In this document: in pieces, positions 52,751 to 63,659 of the stretch
Layout: each line of letters begins with the position of its first letter
Numbering within the stretch: position 1 is the stretch's first letter
Notes under the pieces: model-generated
What the model was told of the DNA's origin: nothing
Seen by the model: only the letters and a program-made list of their open reading frames with translations
The model's database searches: none
Made by a program: the position numbers and the translations under genes
Assembly: GCA_008508345.1 (NCBI GenBank)
Contig: QNGE01001031.1
Location: 130,296-194,295 of the forward strand
Length of the DNA: 64,000 nt
Direction: 5' to 3'
Source: Paragonimus westermani
Taxonomy: Eukaryota > Platyhelminthes > Trematoda > Plagiorchiida > Troglotrematidae

Positions 52751-54044
52751 ATCAACAATTCCATACTGTGTCGGCTGTCTCGCAGCATAAGCCGAGTCGC
52801 CCTACCTGCTACATACAGCAGGGTGGATAGCAGGATACATGCTACTGCTGACCCCTCTCGACCCCCAATTCCGATAGTTTCTCTGCAAGTCCCACACCAG
52901 GTATAATTAATCATAATAACACTGGGTCGATAAGTCACAGTTCTCGCCACTCAGTCCCAGACCTTCCTCGTCCGATGCATCGACCTAGAACCCAAATTAA
53001 TGTCTTCAATGTTCGTACTCTAAAATAGATAGGTCAACGGGCTGCTCTCGCACGAACGTTAGACTCGCTGCACATAGATGTTTGCTGTATCACGGAGACC
53101 AGAATCCACGACAATAGTCAACGTGTGGAATTAACAGCACCCGCACTTTCTACCCGATACTGGTTATATACTTCAGGTGACTCTCCGGCCGCCCTTAACG
53201 GTCAGGCTGGAGTAGGTATAGCCATCTGCACGACGGCCGCAGCTGCACTGATAGATTGGATTCCCGTTAATAATAGACTTTGTGCCGTCCGCTTGACAGG
53301 TTCTGTTAGGGTCAGTTCTAGACGCAAAAGCGTCAGAAATCTTTTCGTTGTGTCTGCTTATGCTCCAACTGACTGTAGTGACATCGGCGTCAAGGACCTC
53401 TTTTATTCGGATCTGGCCGCTCTACTCCGGTCGGCACGTGGTTCTGATATAGTCGTTCTGGCAGGAGATATGAACGCCCAGGTCGGCCGCTTTAGTGAGG
53501 CCCAATCCCGTCTAGGTGGCATGTTTGGGATAACATCACATCGCTCGGACAACGGTGGGCGACTATTGTAGCTGTGCGCTGAGCATAGGTTGTTTTTAGG
53601 TAGCACTAGTTTTAGGCATCGTGCACGTCATTCCTATACTTGGCGCCCACCCTCTCTGAGTCAGACCTGGTCTCAGATAGACCACATAGCTGTTAGTTAT
53701 AGGTGGCGGGGTTCCATTCAGGACTGTCGTTCTTATTGGAGCACGTACCTAGACTCAGATCATGCGCTGGTACGTTGTCGTTTCGTACTCACTTCTGCTG
53801 AGCAACGACCCCACCGACAGCAACGATTGGCATAAGTATCAAACCAGCTTAGAAATCTGCCTTAGTAGTTCTCACTCCGAAGATCCTGATTGCTGCTGGA
53901 CCCATATCACGCAGGCCATTCGTGAAACAGGTACATTAGCATGTGGCACGGGAGTACATGGAATGAACAAACATTGGATCTCGGAGAAATCCCTGGATTT
54001 GTTAGAAGCCACACAGAACATCATTCCTGGCAATTCATGTAACA

Positions 54045-54100
54045 CTGATGATGTCACCTCGCTTGGTGATGAAACGTTTGCAACCTAAATGCCAAGCTCG
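54045..54100 (+). ncRNA. Hammerhead-ribozyme-like core inside RTE copy C
   Basis: CTGATGA (54045-54051) is followed by a 6-bp stem (GTCACC 54053-54058 with GGTGAT 54065-54070, one G-U pair) and then GAAAC (54071-54075). This is the conserved hammerhead catalytic core arrangement. Downstream GTTTG...CAAGC could form a short helix III, but a clean cleavage triplet was not identified. It lies within an insert absent from RTE copy A. Hammerhead motifs are known in flatworm satellites and Penelope-like elements. Activity is unproven. Confidence 0.5.
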
Positions 54101-55849
54101 GCGAACATATCAATACCAAAACAATCAACCCGAGCTACAAACAACAACACCATTCTCAACCATCAGAAACTGAAACGTAGCCTAAAGGCTGATCGTGATG
54201 CCTGGTTACTGGAAAAAGTTAAGGAAATGGAGACGTCTTCTGCTTCAGGAAACACTGGCAAACTGTTTAAGCTTATCCGTGCCACTGGTCCCAGGCGACC
54301 GTTTGTCAGTGAAGTTATCAGCGAGGCGGATGGCACACTCATCCATAATAAGTCCAGAAGGTTACGGCGATAGGTGGAACACTTTGAGGGTCAAGTTAAC
54401 TGGCCTCCTGCTTCTACTGTATTGCAGACACAAATTTGCAATGTAGACTTGGAACCACCCACTGAGACTGAGGTCCGCAATTGCCTTGCGGCTCTCAAGC
54501 ATAACAAGGCTGCTAGTTCAGATGACCTCGGGCCGACACTTTTGGAAGAAGGGGGGAGGCGTTAGTAGAGGCTTTGACTCATTTGTTCCAACTTGTGTGG
54601 ACGACGGAAACCATCCTCCCCCTGAGTTGGGGTCACTCGATAATAGCTCCTATATTCAAGAAAGGTATCAGGGGCTCTTGCGAAAACCATAGACGAATTA
54701 GTTTGACCCCAGTCATTTCTAGCATGCATTATACTTTGCCGACTCACTGCAGCTCGGGAGGTAAACATTAGAGAAGAACAGGTAAGGTTTCGCCCCGGTC
54801 GGGGATATATAGATCACATTTTTACTCTTCGGCAAATTCTGCAGCGACGTCATGTATACTGCTCGCCAACAACTGTTGTATTTCTCGACTACAAAGGTGC
54901 GTTCGATTCGGTGGATCTATCTACACTTTTAGAGTCGCTCAAACGCAGAGGTGTGACGACTAAGTACGTAAACATACTGTCGGCACTTTATTCGCACACT
55001 TGAGCCCAGATTAGGGTCTGACAGCTTCAGCACCATAAGCGGCTGTCCGCTGTCACCATTTTTGTTTACTTTCATCATAGACGAAATAATGGAGGACTGT
55101 CTCTGGTACTCACAAGACGCCGGCGTGGACCACCTACCTGGTGAAAGACTGACTGATCATGATTATGCTGACGACAAGGTGTTGCTGTTTGACAACTTTC
55201 AAGCAGTACAAGCCATACTAGCCATACTCCTCTTGAACGTTTTCAAAGTATCAGCCCCTATAATTTCCACCGGAAGAATGCTCTATGTCGAGCAAACTCG
55301 GACAGAAAAGCTGTGCTGCCTGCAAAGTAAGGTACTATGCGTTGTATCTAACTTAACGTTGTATCCGCTTAAGTTGGTGATCTCTGCAGTTTGAGGTCAC
55401 GACTGATGTGACCCTTTTTGGTCACGATCCTAAAGGTGAGTATCGTGTCTCCTCTCAGCCGTTTGTAAGCCAACGGGAAGAGATTCAGGGGCACTAGTCG
55501 GTTTGTATATTAATACGAGTAAGAAACTAAAACCGTTTTTGTTGCACGTCGGTCAACAGACCCAAGTGTATGGATCACACGTGTGTTCACTTACAACCGA
55601 CGTTTTACTAGAGAAATGGAGATGCACGCAAAATATTCTGCTGGAAATTTCTCTAGTGGTCTACTAAGAGCTGCCAACCTGTCACTAGTCTTCTTTGCCA
55701 GTGTCAGCGTATTGACGCTTGGGCAGGGGAGTATCAAAAGGCCTTTCTCTTGGAGATCAGCAGCAAGCGGTTGCCCTCCAGTGCGGTAGATTATGCTGCT
55801 CTTGTGCCGTATTTACGACTTACTAGTGTTGAATAAGAGGCTGCTTTCT

Positions 55850-57660
55850 ATCTACCACCAGTGCATTACGTCGAGATCCCGCCGCAGGACAGCAGAGTCG
55901 TCAGAAGAACGTCGAGCACGCCATACTTTCTACTCGTCCGCATACATGAGCAAGAGGGGCTGACCAACAGCCGGTAATTCGTTCACATATGGTGGGAACA
56001 AAGGGCCTAATATGGATCCTAGCGCGACACTCGTGGGATTCTAAAAGGCGACAGAGAGCTCGCGGATGACACGCACACAGTACGTCCTGCCTGATGAGTA
56101 GTGTTGGATTGATTCACACAGCTGGCTGTCGAGACCCACAACTGGTAGCTTATTAAGTATAACACGGTGAGTTACTAGTCTAGGGAAGCAACACCTATCA
56201 GGTGATGCTCCTTCGCAGCCGTGGTCCAGGAGTCTACCGCCATCAATAAGTTAGAGGCGCACAAATGTCCTCGTTGAAACCTATGCCGATGATTCGTTAA
56301 GAGTTTAGTGGATGGTATTTGCACCCTTATGTCATCGTCTGCTATTCTTTCTATTGCCGTGAAGGTATACGGAAACAGTGCTGTTGAACGACAGTTGCCT
56401 GCATCGGTTCTGTCGCCGCCTTTGTAGATAGGCGGGACAACACAGGGCTTTCAAGGGTTGGGAAGCGTACGTGAGATATGAGTGTTGAAACAGCGCCGAA
56501 AATGGAACACATTCTTTAAACAAGATGAGCGGAAGGCTATCGAGGCCTGGTGACTTTTCAAGCCGAAGCCTGAGTGTGAAATTAGACTCCGGGAAATCGG
56601 GAAAGCTTTCGACTGCGGTGGAGTATCTCGGTAGTCTCTTGATTGCTAGCTGACAAACCAGATGGATCCATTAGTGACGATACGGCTGATCGAGACCTCG
56701 AAACGGATGCAATGTATCCATAGAATCGTCTGAGACAGCTAACAACGGCTTCTGCGATGGTCTGCTCTTATCGCTGTTATGCACCGATTTCGAGCGTTTT
56801 TTGTAGGCATTATGGGCGTCTTCGGTACCAGATAACAGAAAGCCACCCCATACAGCCTTCTTCTCTTGTACGAGACATTTCGTGTAAAGTTTCACTTGCG
56901 ACTTACTTTTGTTGTTTCTGGACGGGAAGGTACGGCTTTCACGAACACTTCGTTTAACCTGTCAGCGATATAGCCCCGATGTTCTTCGGGGGCCGTAGGT
57001 CAGTCTAGGGTACCGATTAACCAAAACGTCACAGACCAGTCAGAAACGGATAACTGCGTGGTCACCAGCGTCCAGGGGAACATCGATCTCAAGAGCGTCG
57101 ACCACGTACGGCTAAGTGGTGAGGGATAGGTGTAGATGAGATGGGTAGTGCCCCTCCTTGTAGCGAGTGCACTCCTGCACATGTTCTGTTAGGCCGACCT
57201 CCAACGTGAGATTGTAGGTCTCCACAACCTCTGCGCCAGAAGGCACCAAGCTAATGAAATTAATCTTGGACGGTTGAAACCCCCAGTTACTAATACCAGA
57301 TTGTTTTTTATTGAAACTGCTCGACGGATGGCTGTGTATAGGGCCTTGGACCAATCTGCTGACACAGAAGGTGGCTGACGTGTTACGCCGAAGGTCACGC
57401 TAACTGAGTGACAGTTAGTACCGTTTACCCAGATATACTCAGGCAGCGTCGGCAGGTGGGGGTCTAGCAGCACTGAGGCTCTGAAGTCATCCAAAACATA
57501 GACCGCCACGTCTCCTTCTCTTCTGCTGACTCCGTCAATGCGCAGTACATAATGGCCTGGGATGTCGACTTGCTGATAGAAAACGGGGACGGGGGGAGCC
57601 ACGTCCCAGTAATGCTTATCATCGTAGATGTTTGACTGGCCTAATCCCCTTGGATCTGAC
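55850..57660 (-). mobile_element. CR1-like LINE, decayed
   Basis: In minus orientation: VLRIDGVSRREGDVAVYVLD and DFRASVLLDP (57.54-57.47 kb), SVTFGVTRQPPSVSADWSKA and LYTAIRRAVS (57.4 kb), LVLVTGGFNRPR (57.28 kb, from GDFNAP), LTEHVQECTRYKEGHYPSHL (57.17 kb). The RT part has KSPGLDSLPLILFKECVPFS (56.54 kb), VDSWTTAAKEHHLIGVASLD (56.2 kb), SILGPLFPPYVNELP (56.0 kb) and MYADE (55.94 kb). The order matches the EN-RT of CR1-clade LINEs. The catalytic aspartate of GDFN and of YADD is altered and frames are broken. It belongs to a different subfamily from the intact LINE at 60.2-63.6 kb. Confidence 0.78.
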
Positions 57661-57989
57661 AGCTCGTTTCGCGGAAGAAGCTGACAATTTTGAACCTACG
57701 TGTTAGTATTAGGGGAAACATGGTCCGAAGAAGACACCGATGCTGCCACAATTCCAATACCTCAAGCAGTCGCTAAGATATGGATCGGATAGGGAATCGA
57801 AAATCTTCGCGCGCTCACTCAGCCATAAGGTCAACTACTTTCGATATACACCGACCAGTTTTTCGCGTAAACTCTTAAGGCGTCTACTGGCTGAATAAAC
57901 CATAAAAAGCATAAAGGTAACCCTCTCCCAGTCATTTAGTCCAGATAAAACTGTCTCAAGAGAAAGCGATCTGAAAAGACACTCTCCTA

Positions 57990-60065
57990 ATGTTAACAAC
58001 TTGTACTGAGATAATTCCGTTGAGCAAAAGTTCACAGCTTCACTGCATGAAACAAAATCCGTTTCAGTTCTTGAAACCTTTCCATTGTCTTCCGAAGTTT
58101 CCGACGTTTCTGACTGAAGGAACTGGCAATGACGAATCGGATGAACAATCAGTGGCTCGATCGTTGGAAGCGACTGATAATGAGGCTACAGTCATTGAAG
58201 CCGCTACTCTATACAACTACCTTGTGTCCCCACGGTACGTAAGCCAACGTGATCTGCTTCTGAAAAGGCGGTATTTGCAGATCACAGTCTGGCTAAGGGC
58301 CCTCCAAGAGACCCAACAAACGTCGCAAGACACAGACCTCATCGGCAGAAAGTGAAAGAATGGCTCCGGGAACAGCCACCGGGGAAAGTAACCAAGCGAC
58401 TGAACTCAGCTCAGCGTCAGAAAGGTCGCAGTACGAAGAAAAATGGAACGCCGTGTCAACCAAAAAGTAAGCCTTTATACCGGTTTCCTGCAAAATAATT
58501 TGGCGCCGAATGGCACACGAACAGGCAATGTTCCTCAAATACTGCCGTCACAGACCACAATAGAAAGAAGAGTTACTTACGCAGCAACCACAAAAACTGT
58601 TTATGCGGAGAGATACCAAGCTTGGCATGCAATACAAAGGCATGGTCATACCCACTTCACTAACCTCGCTGTACCCAGCTGGAGGTTGTCACTGTGGCTC
58701 AGAAGAAGGCACCAAACTGCGGCCACTCGGAAACGCTTCAAAGAAGAGCTGACACAAGTAGCCCGGTAAAACCTACTCATCACAAATAACTCCTATTCCC
58801 ATTCCTATGGGAAGCATGGCTCGAGTCTTCAACCCTCATATGTCTCCCTTCTGGGGTTACCTTATAGTGAGATGGCCCTACGTATTAGTTGTTCCAACTC
58901 TCTCAGGCTGATGAACAACATACCCCAAATTGGACAGATGGTACACGACATGCACCTCAGTGTGGCTGTCATGGAAACATGGTTGGAACCAGAGGTCAGT
59001 GACAACGAAATCTATGTTTATTCTGTTCACGGTAGTGATTTAAAGTGAGGACGCGTGAAAGGGGTCGTTATCTACGTTGGTCCCAAGTAACCTCCTCCTT
59101 CTGTACGCAGTGGCAACAGTCCATTGCTCATGTAGCAGCCTGGAGATTTCACTAGCCTGTCTGCGGTATGGTGTGTAAGATAGCTCCAAAACTCATAGTT
59201 GCATATTGTACTTAGGCTATTAAGAAAGCTCGCATGATGCATGCTGTCCGATTGTGTCGACATGTCATGTAACCGCGGCGAGAACCCGAAGGACACACGT
59301 GTAACACTCTTTCGGTTTACTCGCTCGTCGACGGCCGGTCTCTAGCCTCTCTAGCTATTTCGCGTGTCGGTGCCCTCTATAGCGGTATCTGAGACCACCT
59401 GTACATTTCGTCGAATAAAGATTTGGTCTCTCTCCTCAAAGGATTTTTGCTTTTCGCGTCTGATAATTGCGTAACTGGGGAAAACGCGAAGAGCACTAAA
59501 CTCATGTGAGGTTTCGCGTGATTACAAATAAAGCCCCGTAGGCACGATTCGCTATTATTGCGTGTTATCCACAACTCATCATCGTGTTCCTCCTTGGACG
59601 ATGAGGCTGTTCTTTCTCATTTGAACAAATCTATTTCCCAGTCAGCATTCCCTTCATTTCTTTGCCTTGGGTGGTTTCAACGCCCCAAAAGCGTCTCGGA
59701 CATAACACCTTGACTAAAGCTCACAAGACAGTTTTGACTCAGTTCCGGCATTGGTTGTGCAACAGAAAGCTCAGACTCAACGCGTGAAGTCTGTGACCAG
59801 GTACTGCCCGGGGCAAATTTCTATTTTTCCGGATATCGTAATCAAAAACGAGAGTTACTGAGGCGCCTCTAAGCCACAGCAGTTATCTGATCCTGGTCCT
59901 TGACTTCCTCTGTCACTAGACATAGCGAACCGCGATAAAAACGGTTGACCCCCAATTTCAACCACGCCGACTTACATAGTATGAGAAATCATCTCACACA
60001 GCTCTACGTGGACGCCACTTCAGTCGCCCCAGCTTACCAACGCATGAACCATGTTATACAAGGCG
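57990..60065 (+). mobile_element. CR1/Jockey-like LINE, decayed, relative of the intact LINE
   Basis: The plus strand has SCSNSLRLMNNIPQIGQMVH, DMHLSVAVMETWLEPEVSDN and a stop, then VVIYVGPK (58.88-59.09 kb). These match YTNCLSLLNKLPEIRQLVHD and ALTETWLSADISDN of the intact element. Later come SSCSSLDDEAVLSHLNKSIS and CLGGFNAPK (59.57-59.69 kb), equivalent to SCSASDDEAILATLDRL and MGDFNAPK. Open frames at 57990-58355 and 58443-58769 sit where ORF1 should be, but share no motif I recognise. The RT is lost. The intact LINE lies immediately downstream in the opposite orientation. Confidence 0.72.
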
Positions 60066-60202
60066 GACTTGTCGCATGTTTCACGCTAGCTGACAATTAG
60101 CTCTTCCCGCTCACCCTTTCAGAAAGAATTCGCCGACTTCTTGACAAATATACGAAACCATTTGCCAAGCAGAGACAGTCCAATGAGCCTGTAGCGTTTT
60201 GT

Positions 60203-60223
60203 ATTTCAGCGATTTCAGCGATT
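60203..60223 (-). repeat. LINE 3'-terminal 9-nt tandem repeat
   Basis: On the minus strand AAATCGCTG occurs twice in tandem, followed by AAATAC. This probably marks the 3' end of the intact LINE. Confidence 0.6.
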
Positions 60224-60410
60224 TGTACACGGGTTCGAAGCTGGGGGGCCCAATCTACCCGGATCCAGTTAGTTTGTTCGTTTCGATGTCCGGCGGTTTT
60301 CTGTTGACCTGAAATGCAGTCATTGAAAACGGGGTTAGCACCGCTCTCGGGGGTTACAGAAAGTACCAAAAACAGAGTGAAATAATAATCTAGCAAAACA
60401 TGATAAATTA

Positions 60411-63185
60411 TTAATTTAACGGTTTATTAAGTAGGTGGGAATCCAATAACACTTTGAGACGGTCTTTAGAAGAGCAGCTAACAATCTCTAATGGTAGGTC
60501 GTTCCAGTAGTTGATAACCCTATAAGAGAAGAACTGTTGTCTTAGGAAGGTCCGAGGTCGAAGCTTATAGAGCTTCTTGTCGTGGCCTCTTCGACTGTTA
60601 TCACTTACTAGGGTGAAGAATTGTTGCACGAGTCCTGTGCTAAAGAGAAAGTGTGTAAGAATTAAGTCGCCGCGGAGTCTGCGAAACTCAAGTGGATAAA
60701 GATCGAGAATTTCAAGGGGAGACTCGTAGGATAGATGCCGTAAGCCAGTGACCATTTTGGTGGCTACTCGCTGGACACGTTCAATGGCGAGTATGTCCTT
60801 CTTCAAACCGGTGTAGACGACTTGATTGGCATACTCGAGCAATGGTCTTATGTAGACTCTGTAAAGCGTGTGAAAGGCGCGCTTGTCAATCCGGGGGAAG
60901 GTTCGTTTGATCATCCCGAGAGTCATGAGACCCCTTTTTGCGGCCAGCTGGTGATGATAAGAGAAGGACAACCCAGACGATAGCCAGATCCCTAGGTCTT
61001 TTTTGAGGTCTACTTTCGTGATACCTACTACACTTTGTGCACCATGTATCACGAATAGGTTCCCAGAGTCTCCTCCGAGTGACATGTGCGCACACTTACT
61101 GTCGTTTAGAGGGAGACTCCAATCCTCTGACCAGCACTTAATACGATCAAGGTCAATCTGCAATGCACTGGGGTCACAGGCGTTCCAGATTTTTAAGTCG
61201 TCGGCATAAAGGAGAGCGTTGCTAGAGATCAAATCGGGGAGATCATTGATGTAAATAAGAAACAACAATGGACCAAGTACCGATCCTTGAGGGACCCCCA
61301 CAGAGACTGGGGATGGGGACGAAAGGCCTGAACCGGTTTTTACTCTGAAAGTCCTGTTACCAAGAAAGGAGGTTATCCAGCGGAGAACTTCTCCTTGAAT
61401 CCCATAGGCTTCTAGTTTGTGCAGCAGAGGACCGTGTGGGACACGGTCGAAGGCTTTGGCAAAGTCGAAGAAGATAGCGTCCGAGATATGACCATTGTCT
61501 TTGGCCTCTGTTAGGCTATCCATGAAGATTAACATATTAGTTATGCATGACCGCTCAGGAAGAAAGCCATGCTGGGTCGAAGAGAAGAGGTTATTTGAGA
61601 AGAAATGCTTAAAGATAGTGCGTTTTAACAGTCGCTCCATTATCTTGCATGGGATGCTGGTAAGGCTGATCGGTCGATAACTAGCAGGAGAATGACGATC
61701 GCCTGTTTTAAATATAGGTGAGACATTGGCCTCTTTCCATGCCTCCGGAAGAGTGCCTGTCCGAAGTGTCTGTTTAAACAGATCGAAGAGAGGCATCGCC
61801 AAACTGACGGCCGCTTCTTTGAGGATCCGGGGATGGATCTTGTCTGGTCCCATGGCACTATAAGGATTGATCTTAAGCAAGAGGTCCTGAACGTCAGACA
61901 CAGAAAAGTCAGCTGTCAGGATGGGTTGTTGGAAGTGCCTCTGCGGGAGAATTGGATGCCAGTTTGGCAGATCCACATTGTAGACTGATGAGTAGTATTC
62001 CCTGAACATCTCGGCAACCACTTGGGGGTTGGAGGAGGTTTCCCCGTCGGGAAGCCGCAGAGAAAGCGCTGAGGGCTTAGTTTTTCTCTGGCGTCGTATA
62101 TACTTGAAAAGAAAATTCTTATTCTCGTGAGCTATTTGTAGGATTTTCGACTGTACGTGTTGGGTGTGTTGCCGGATTTCCCGCTTGCACCTGTTTCGTA
62201 CAGAGCGAAAGGCCTCTAGATCCTCTGGCCTATCCGTTAGCTTCTGTTTAGAGAATAGACGAGAACGTAATTCAAGAAGGCGGCGTATGTTCCGCGGAAG
62301 CGGTGCACGAGAGGAGAACTTCAATAGTTTTCGAGGAACAAATGCCTCATCGGCTTCGTGAATGGCAGCTTTAAAGGAAAGGTAGTTCAAGTTCACTGAG
62401 TCGGATGTGAGGCTGAGTGTGCTTAAGAACGTCCTTAGTGCGTTAAAGTCTGCGTTTTGGAAGTTTCGGAATGAAGTCTTTGTTACAGCGTTTTGGAGCC
62501 AGTAACAGATAAAGTCAAAGTTTAGTAGCATATGGTCACTATGCCCTAGCGGCGGTTTGATGACCACCCTATCTACCAGGTGAGCCTCGTTCGTAATGAC
62601 CAGATCGAGCAAGGAGGGTGTCTGTCCTGGACGGTGCCTTGTAGGTAGATCGACATGCTGTGTCCAGGCTTTCTCATGGATCAACATTGCCAAGGACTTC
62701 GAGAACCCGCAGCCACAGTCCTCATGAGAAGCCGCCATAGAGTTGAGTTTGGGTGCGTTGAAGTCACCCATAATAAGAAGATGGGAGAAACGCTGGGCAG
62801 ACGTGAGTCTGTCTAAGGTAGCAAGGATGGCTTCGTCGTCGGATGCACTGCATGACGGCGAGCGGTACACAACACCGGTAAGAAGCGTGTCACGTTTGCG
62901 AAGTTGGAGTTTAATCCAGAGCGTGTCGCATTTCTCTGGGAAGGTAAATTCCCCTACGACAGCTGGCACTGGGAGCTTCTGGCTTAGGAAAACGGCGCAG
63001 CCTCCCATGCGTCCACGGGAGGAGTCCGTCCGGTATAAAGAGTAACCAGGGACATGCAGTTCATTATCACTGATATCCGCGGAAAGCCAGGTCTCTGTTA
63101 ATGCAAGAATGTGAGGGCTAGTGTCGTGGACCAGCTGTCTGATTTCTGGTAGTTTGTTCAGAAGGCTCAGACAGTTGGTGTACAC
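60411..63185 (-). CDS. LINE ORF2: endonuclease-reverse transcriptase (924 aa)
   Basis: This is the enzyme for target-primed reverse transcription of the element's RNA. The N-terminal AP-endonuclease domain spans about residues 1-225, with YTNCLSLLNK (N-terminal Asn), ALTETWL (Glu31), TGVVYRSPS, MGDFNAPK (Asp141, Asn143) and LGHSDHML (216-218). A linker follows to about residue 430. The RT spans about 440-760, with KINPYSAMGPDKIHPRILKE, SPIFKTGDRHSPASYRPISL, FDFAKAFDRVPH (Asp574), GVPQGSVLGPLLFLIYINDL and LLYADDLKIW (660-663). The C-terminal region has YRVYIRPLLEYANQV. The length is full for the clade. Position 63185 is a GTG; the frame stays open upstream to about 63334, where no ATG is seen, so translation may begin by reinitiation or frameshift from ORF1. 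Confidence 0.92.
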   Translation of the reverse strand: MYTNCLSLLNKLPEIRQLVHDTSPHILALTETWLSADISDNELHVPGYSLYRTDSSRGRMGGCAVFLSQKLPVPAVVGEFTFPEKCDTLWIKLQLRKRDTLLTGVVYRSPSCSASDDEAILATLDRLTSAQRFSHLLIMGDFNAPKLNSMAASHEDCGCGFSKSLAMLIHEKAWTQHVDLPTRHRPGQTPSLLDLVITNEAHLVDRVVIKPPLGHSDHMLLNFDFICYWLQNAVTKTSFRNFQNADFNALRTFLSTLSLTSDSVNLNYLSFKAAIHEADEAFVPRKLLKFSSRAPLPRNIRRLLELRSRLFSKQKLTDRPEDLEAFRSVRNRCKREIRQHTQHVQSKILQIAHENKNFLFKYIRRQRKTKPSALSLRLPDGETSSNPQVVAEMFREYYSSVYNVDLPNWHPILPQRHFQQPILTADFSVSDVQDLLLKINPYSAMGPDKIHPRILKEAAVSLAMPLFDLFKQTLRTGTLPEAWKEANVSPIFKTGDRHSPASYRPISLTSIPCKIMERLLKRTIFKHFFSNNLFSSTQHGFLPERSCITNMLIFMDSLTEAKDNGHISDAIFFDFAKAFDRVPHGPLLHKLEAYGIQGEVLRWITSFLGNRTFRVKTGSGLSSPSPVSVGVPQGSVLGPLLFLIYINDLPDLISSNALLYADDLKIWNACDPSALQIDLDRIKCWSEDWSLPLNDSKCAHMSLGGDSGNLFVIHGAQSVVGITKVDLKKDLGIWLSSGLSFSYHHQLAAKRGLMTLGMIKRTFPRIDKRAFHTLYRVYIRPLLEYANQVVYTGLKKDILAIERVQRVATKMVTGLRHLSYESPLEILDLYPLEFRRLRGDLILTHFLFSTGLVQQFFTLVSDNSRRGHDKKLYKLRPRTFLRQQFFSYRVINYWNDLPLEIVSCSSKDRLKVLLDSHLLNKPLN

Positions 63186-63196
63186 GCACTTTAAGG

Positions 63197-63595
63197 CTAC
63201 TTCTTCGTTTGGCTGGGTGCAAAAAGAGACAGAAGTGCACGAGGGAAAGCTTGGGAAAGTAGCCTCAGTAGTGAGGGGGGTTGTGTAACTGGCGGCGTAG
63301 TTCTGTGAGCCCTCTTGGGGGTGGTAGCCGTTTCACTACAGCCTGGGCATAAGTGAGCGTCCCTGTGGGACGGTTCCTCCGCTTCTCTTGGCCCAAGGTC
63401 GATGACTTTCAGACCGCTCTTGCTTTCAGAGATTTTGGAGGGTGATTTGCGGTTTTGTACCCTCGAAAATTTGGATGAAGTTGTAGATGAGAAAAGATTA
63501 TAGGACGAAATGGCCCGGATGCAGCCGGGGAGAGAGCCGCCGGAACGAGACATGTGTGGACCATTTTCGATGCAGGGTGGTCCCAGCAGACTCAT
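63197..63595 (-). CDS. LINE ORF1 (132 aa), unknown function
   Basis: This frame starts at ATG (63595), just upstream of ORF2. The protein is basic and serine/proline-rich, with a CPGC pair (HLCPGCSETATTPKR) and a C-terminal leucine-rich stretch (LLRLLSQAFPRALLSLF). It is short for a CR1-type ORF1 and shows no zinc-knuckle array, RRM or PHD domain. Its last ~135 nt overlap the open ORF2 frame, which is shifted by -1. It could be a nucleic-acid-binding chaperone or a remnant ORF1. Confidence 0.55.
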   Translation of the reverse strand: MSLLGPPCIENGPHMSRSGGSLPGCIRAISSYNLFSSTTSSKFSRVQNRKSPSKISESKSGLKVIDLGPREAEEPSHRDAHLCPGCSETATTPKRAHRTTPPVTQPPSLLRLLSQAFPRALLSLFAPSQTKK

Positions 63596-63659
63596 TAGGC
63601 TGTAACGCTTAGGAATAAAATATTTTTTTAACCGCCGTTTTTTCCGTGAGATGATTGGG

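Larger units (their letters stand above)
52374..55800 (+). mobile_element. RTE-clade LINE, copy C, decayed
   Basis: Same family as copy A, opposite strand. In order: 5' region (52374-53000); ITETRIHDN (53.1 kb, catalytic glutamate); LFVVSAYAPTDC and GSDIVVLAGDMNAQVGRF (53.34-53.49 kb); an in-frame TAG at 53569; HSYTWRPP, QIDHIAVSYRWR and an intact DSDHALV (53.64-53.77 kb); an insert at 54038-54160; KLKRSLKADRDAW (54.17 kb); TEVRNCLAALKHNKAASSDD (54.47 kb); FKKGIRGSCENHRRISLTPV (54.66 kb); YIDHIFTLRQIL and FLDYKGAFDSVD (54.8-54.9 kb); DHDYADDKVLLFDNFQ (55.16 kb). The sequence then degrades, with GLYINTSK still readable near 55.5 kb. Frameshifts and a small deletion relative to copy A (near 53.83 kb) inactivate it. 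Confidence 0.88.
60203..63655 (-). mobile_element. Full-length CR1/Jockey-like LINE, apparently intact
   Basis: The element comprises a 5' leader (about 63596-63655), ORF1 (63197-63595), ORF2 (60411-63185 or longer) and a ~200-bp 3' UTR. The 3' UTR ends in a tandem of the 9-mer AAATCGCTG around 60203-60223. Short tandem 3' ends of this sort are typical of CR1-clade elements and replace a poly(A) tail. ORF2 is uninterrupted and keeps all catalytic motifs seen, so the insertion is probably recent. The exact 5' end and target duplication were not resolved. Confidence 0.82.
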
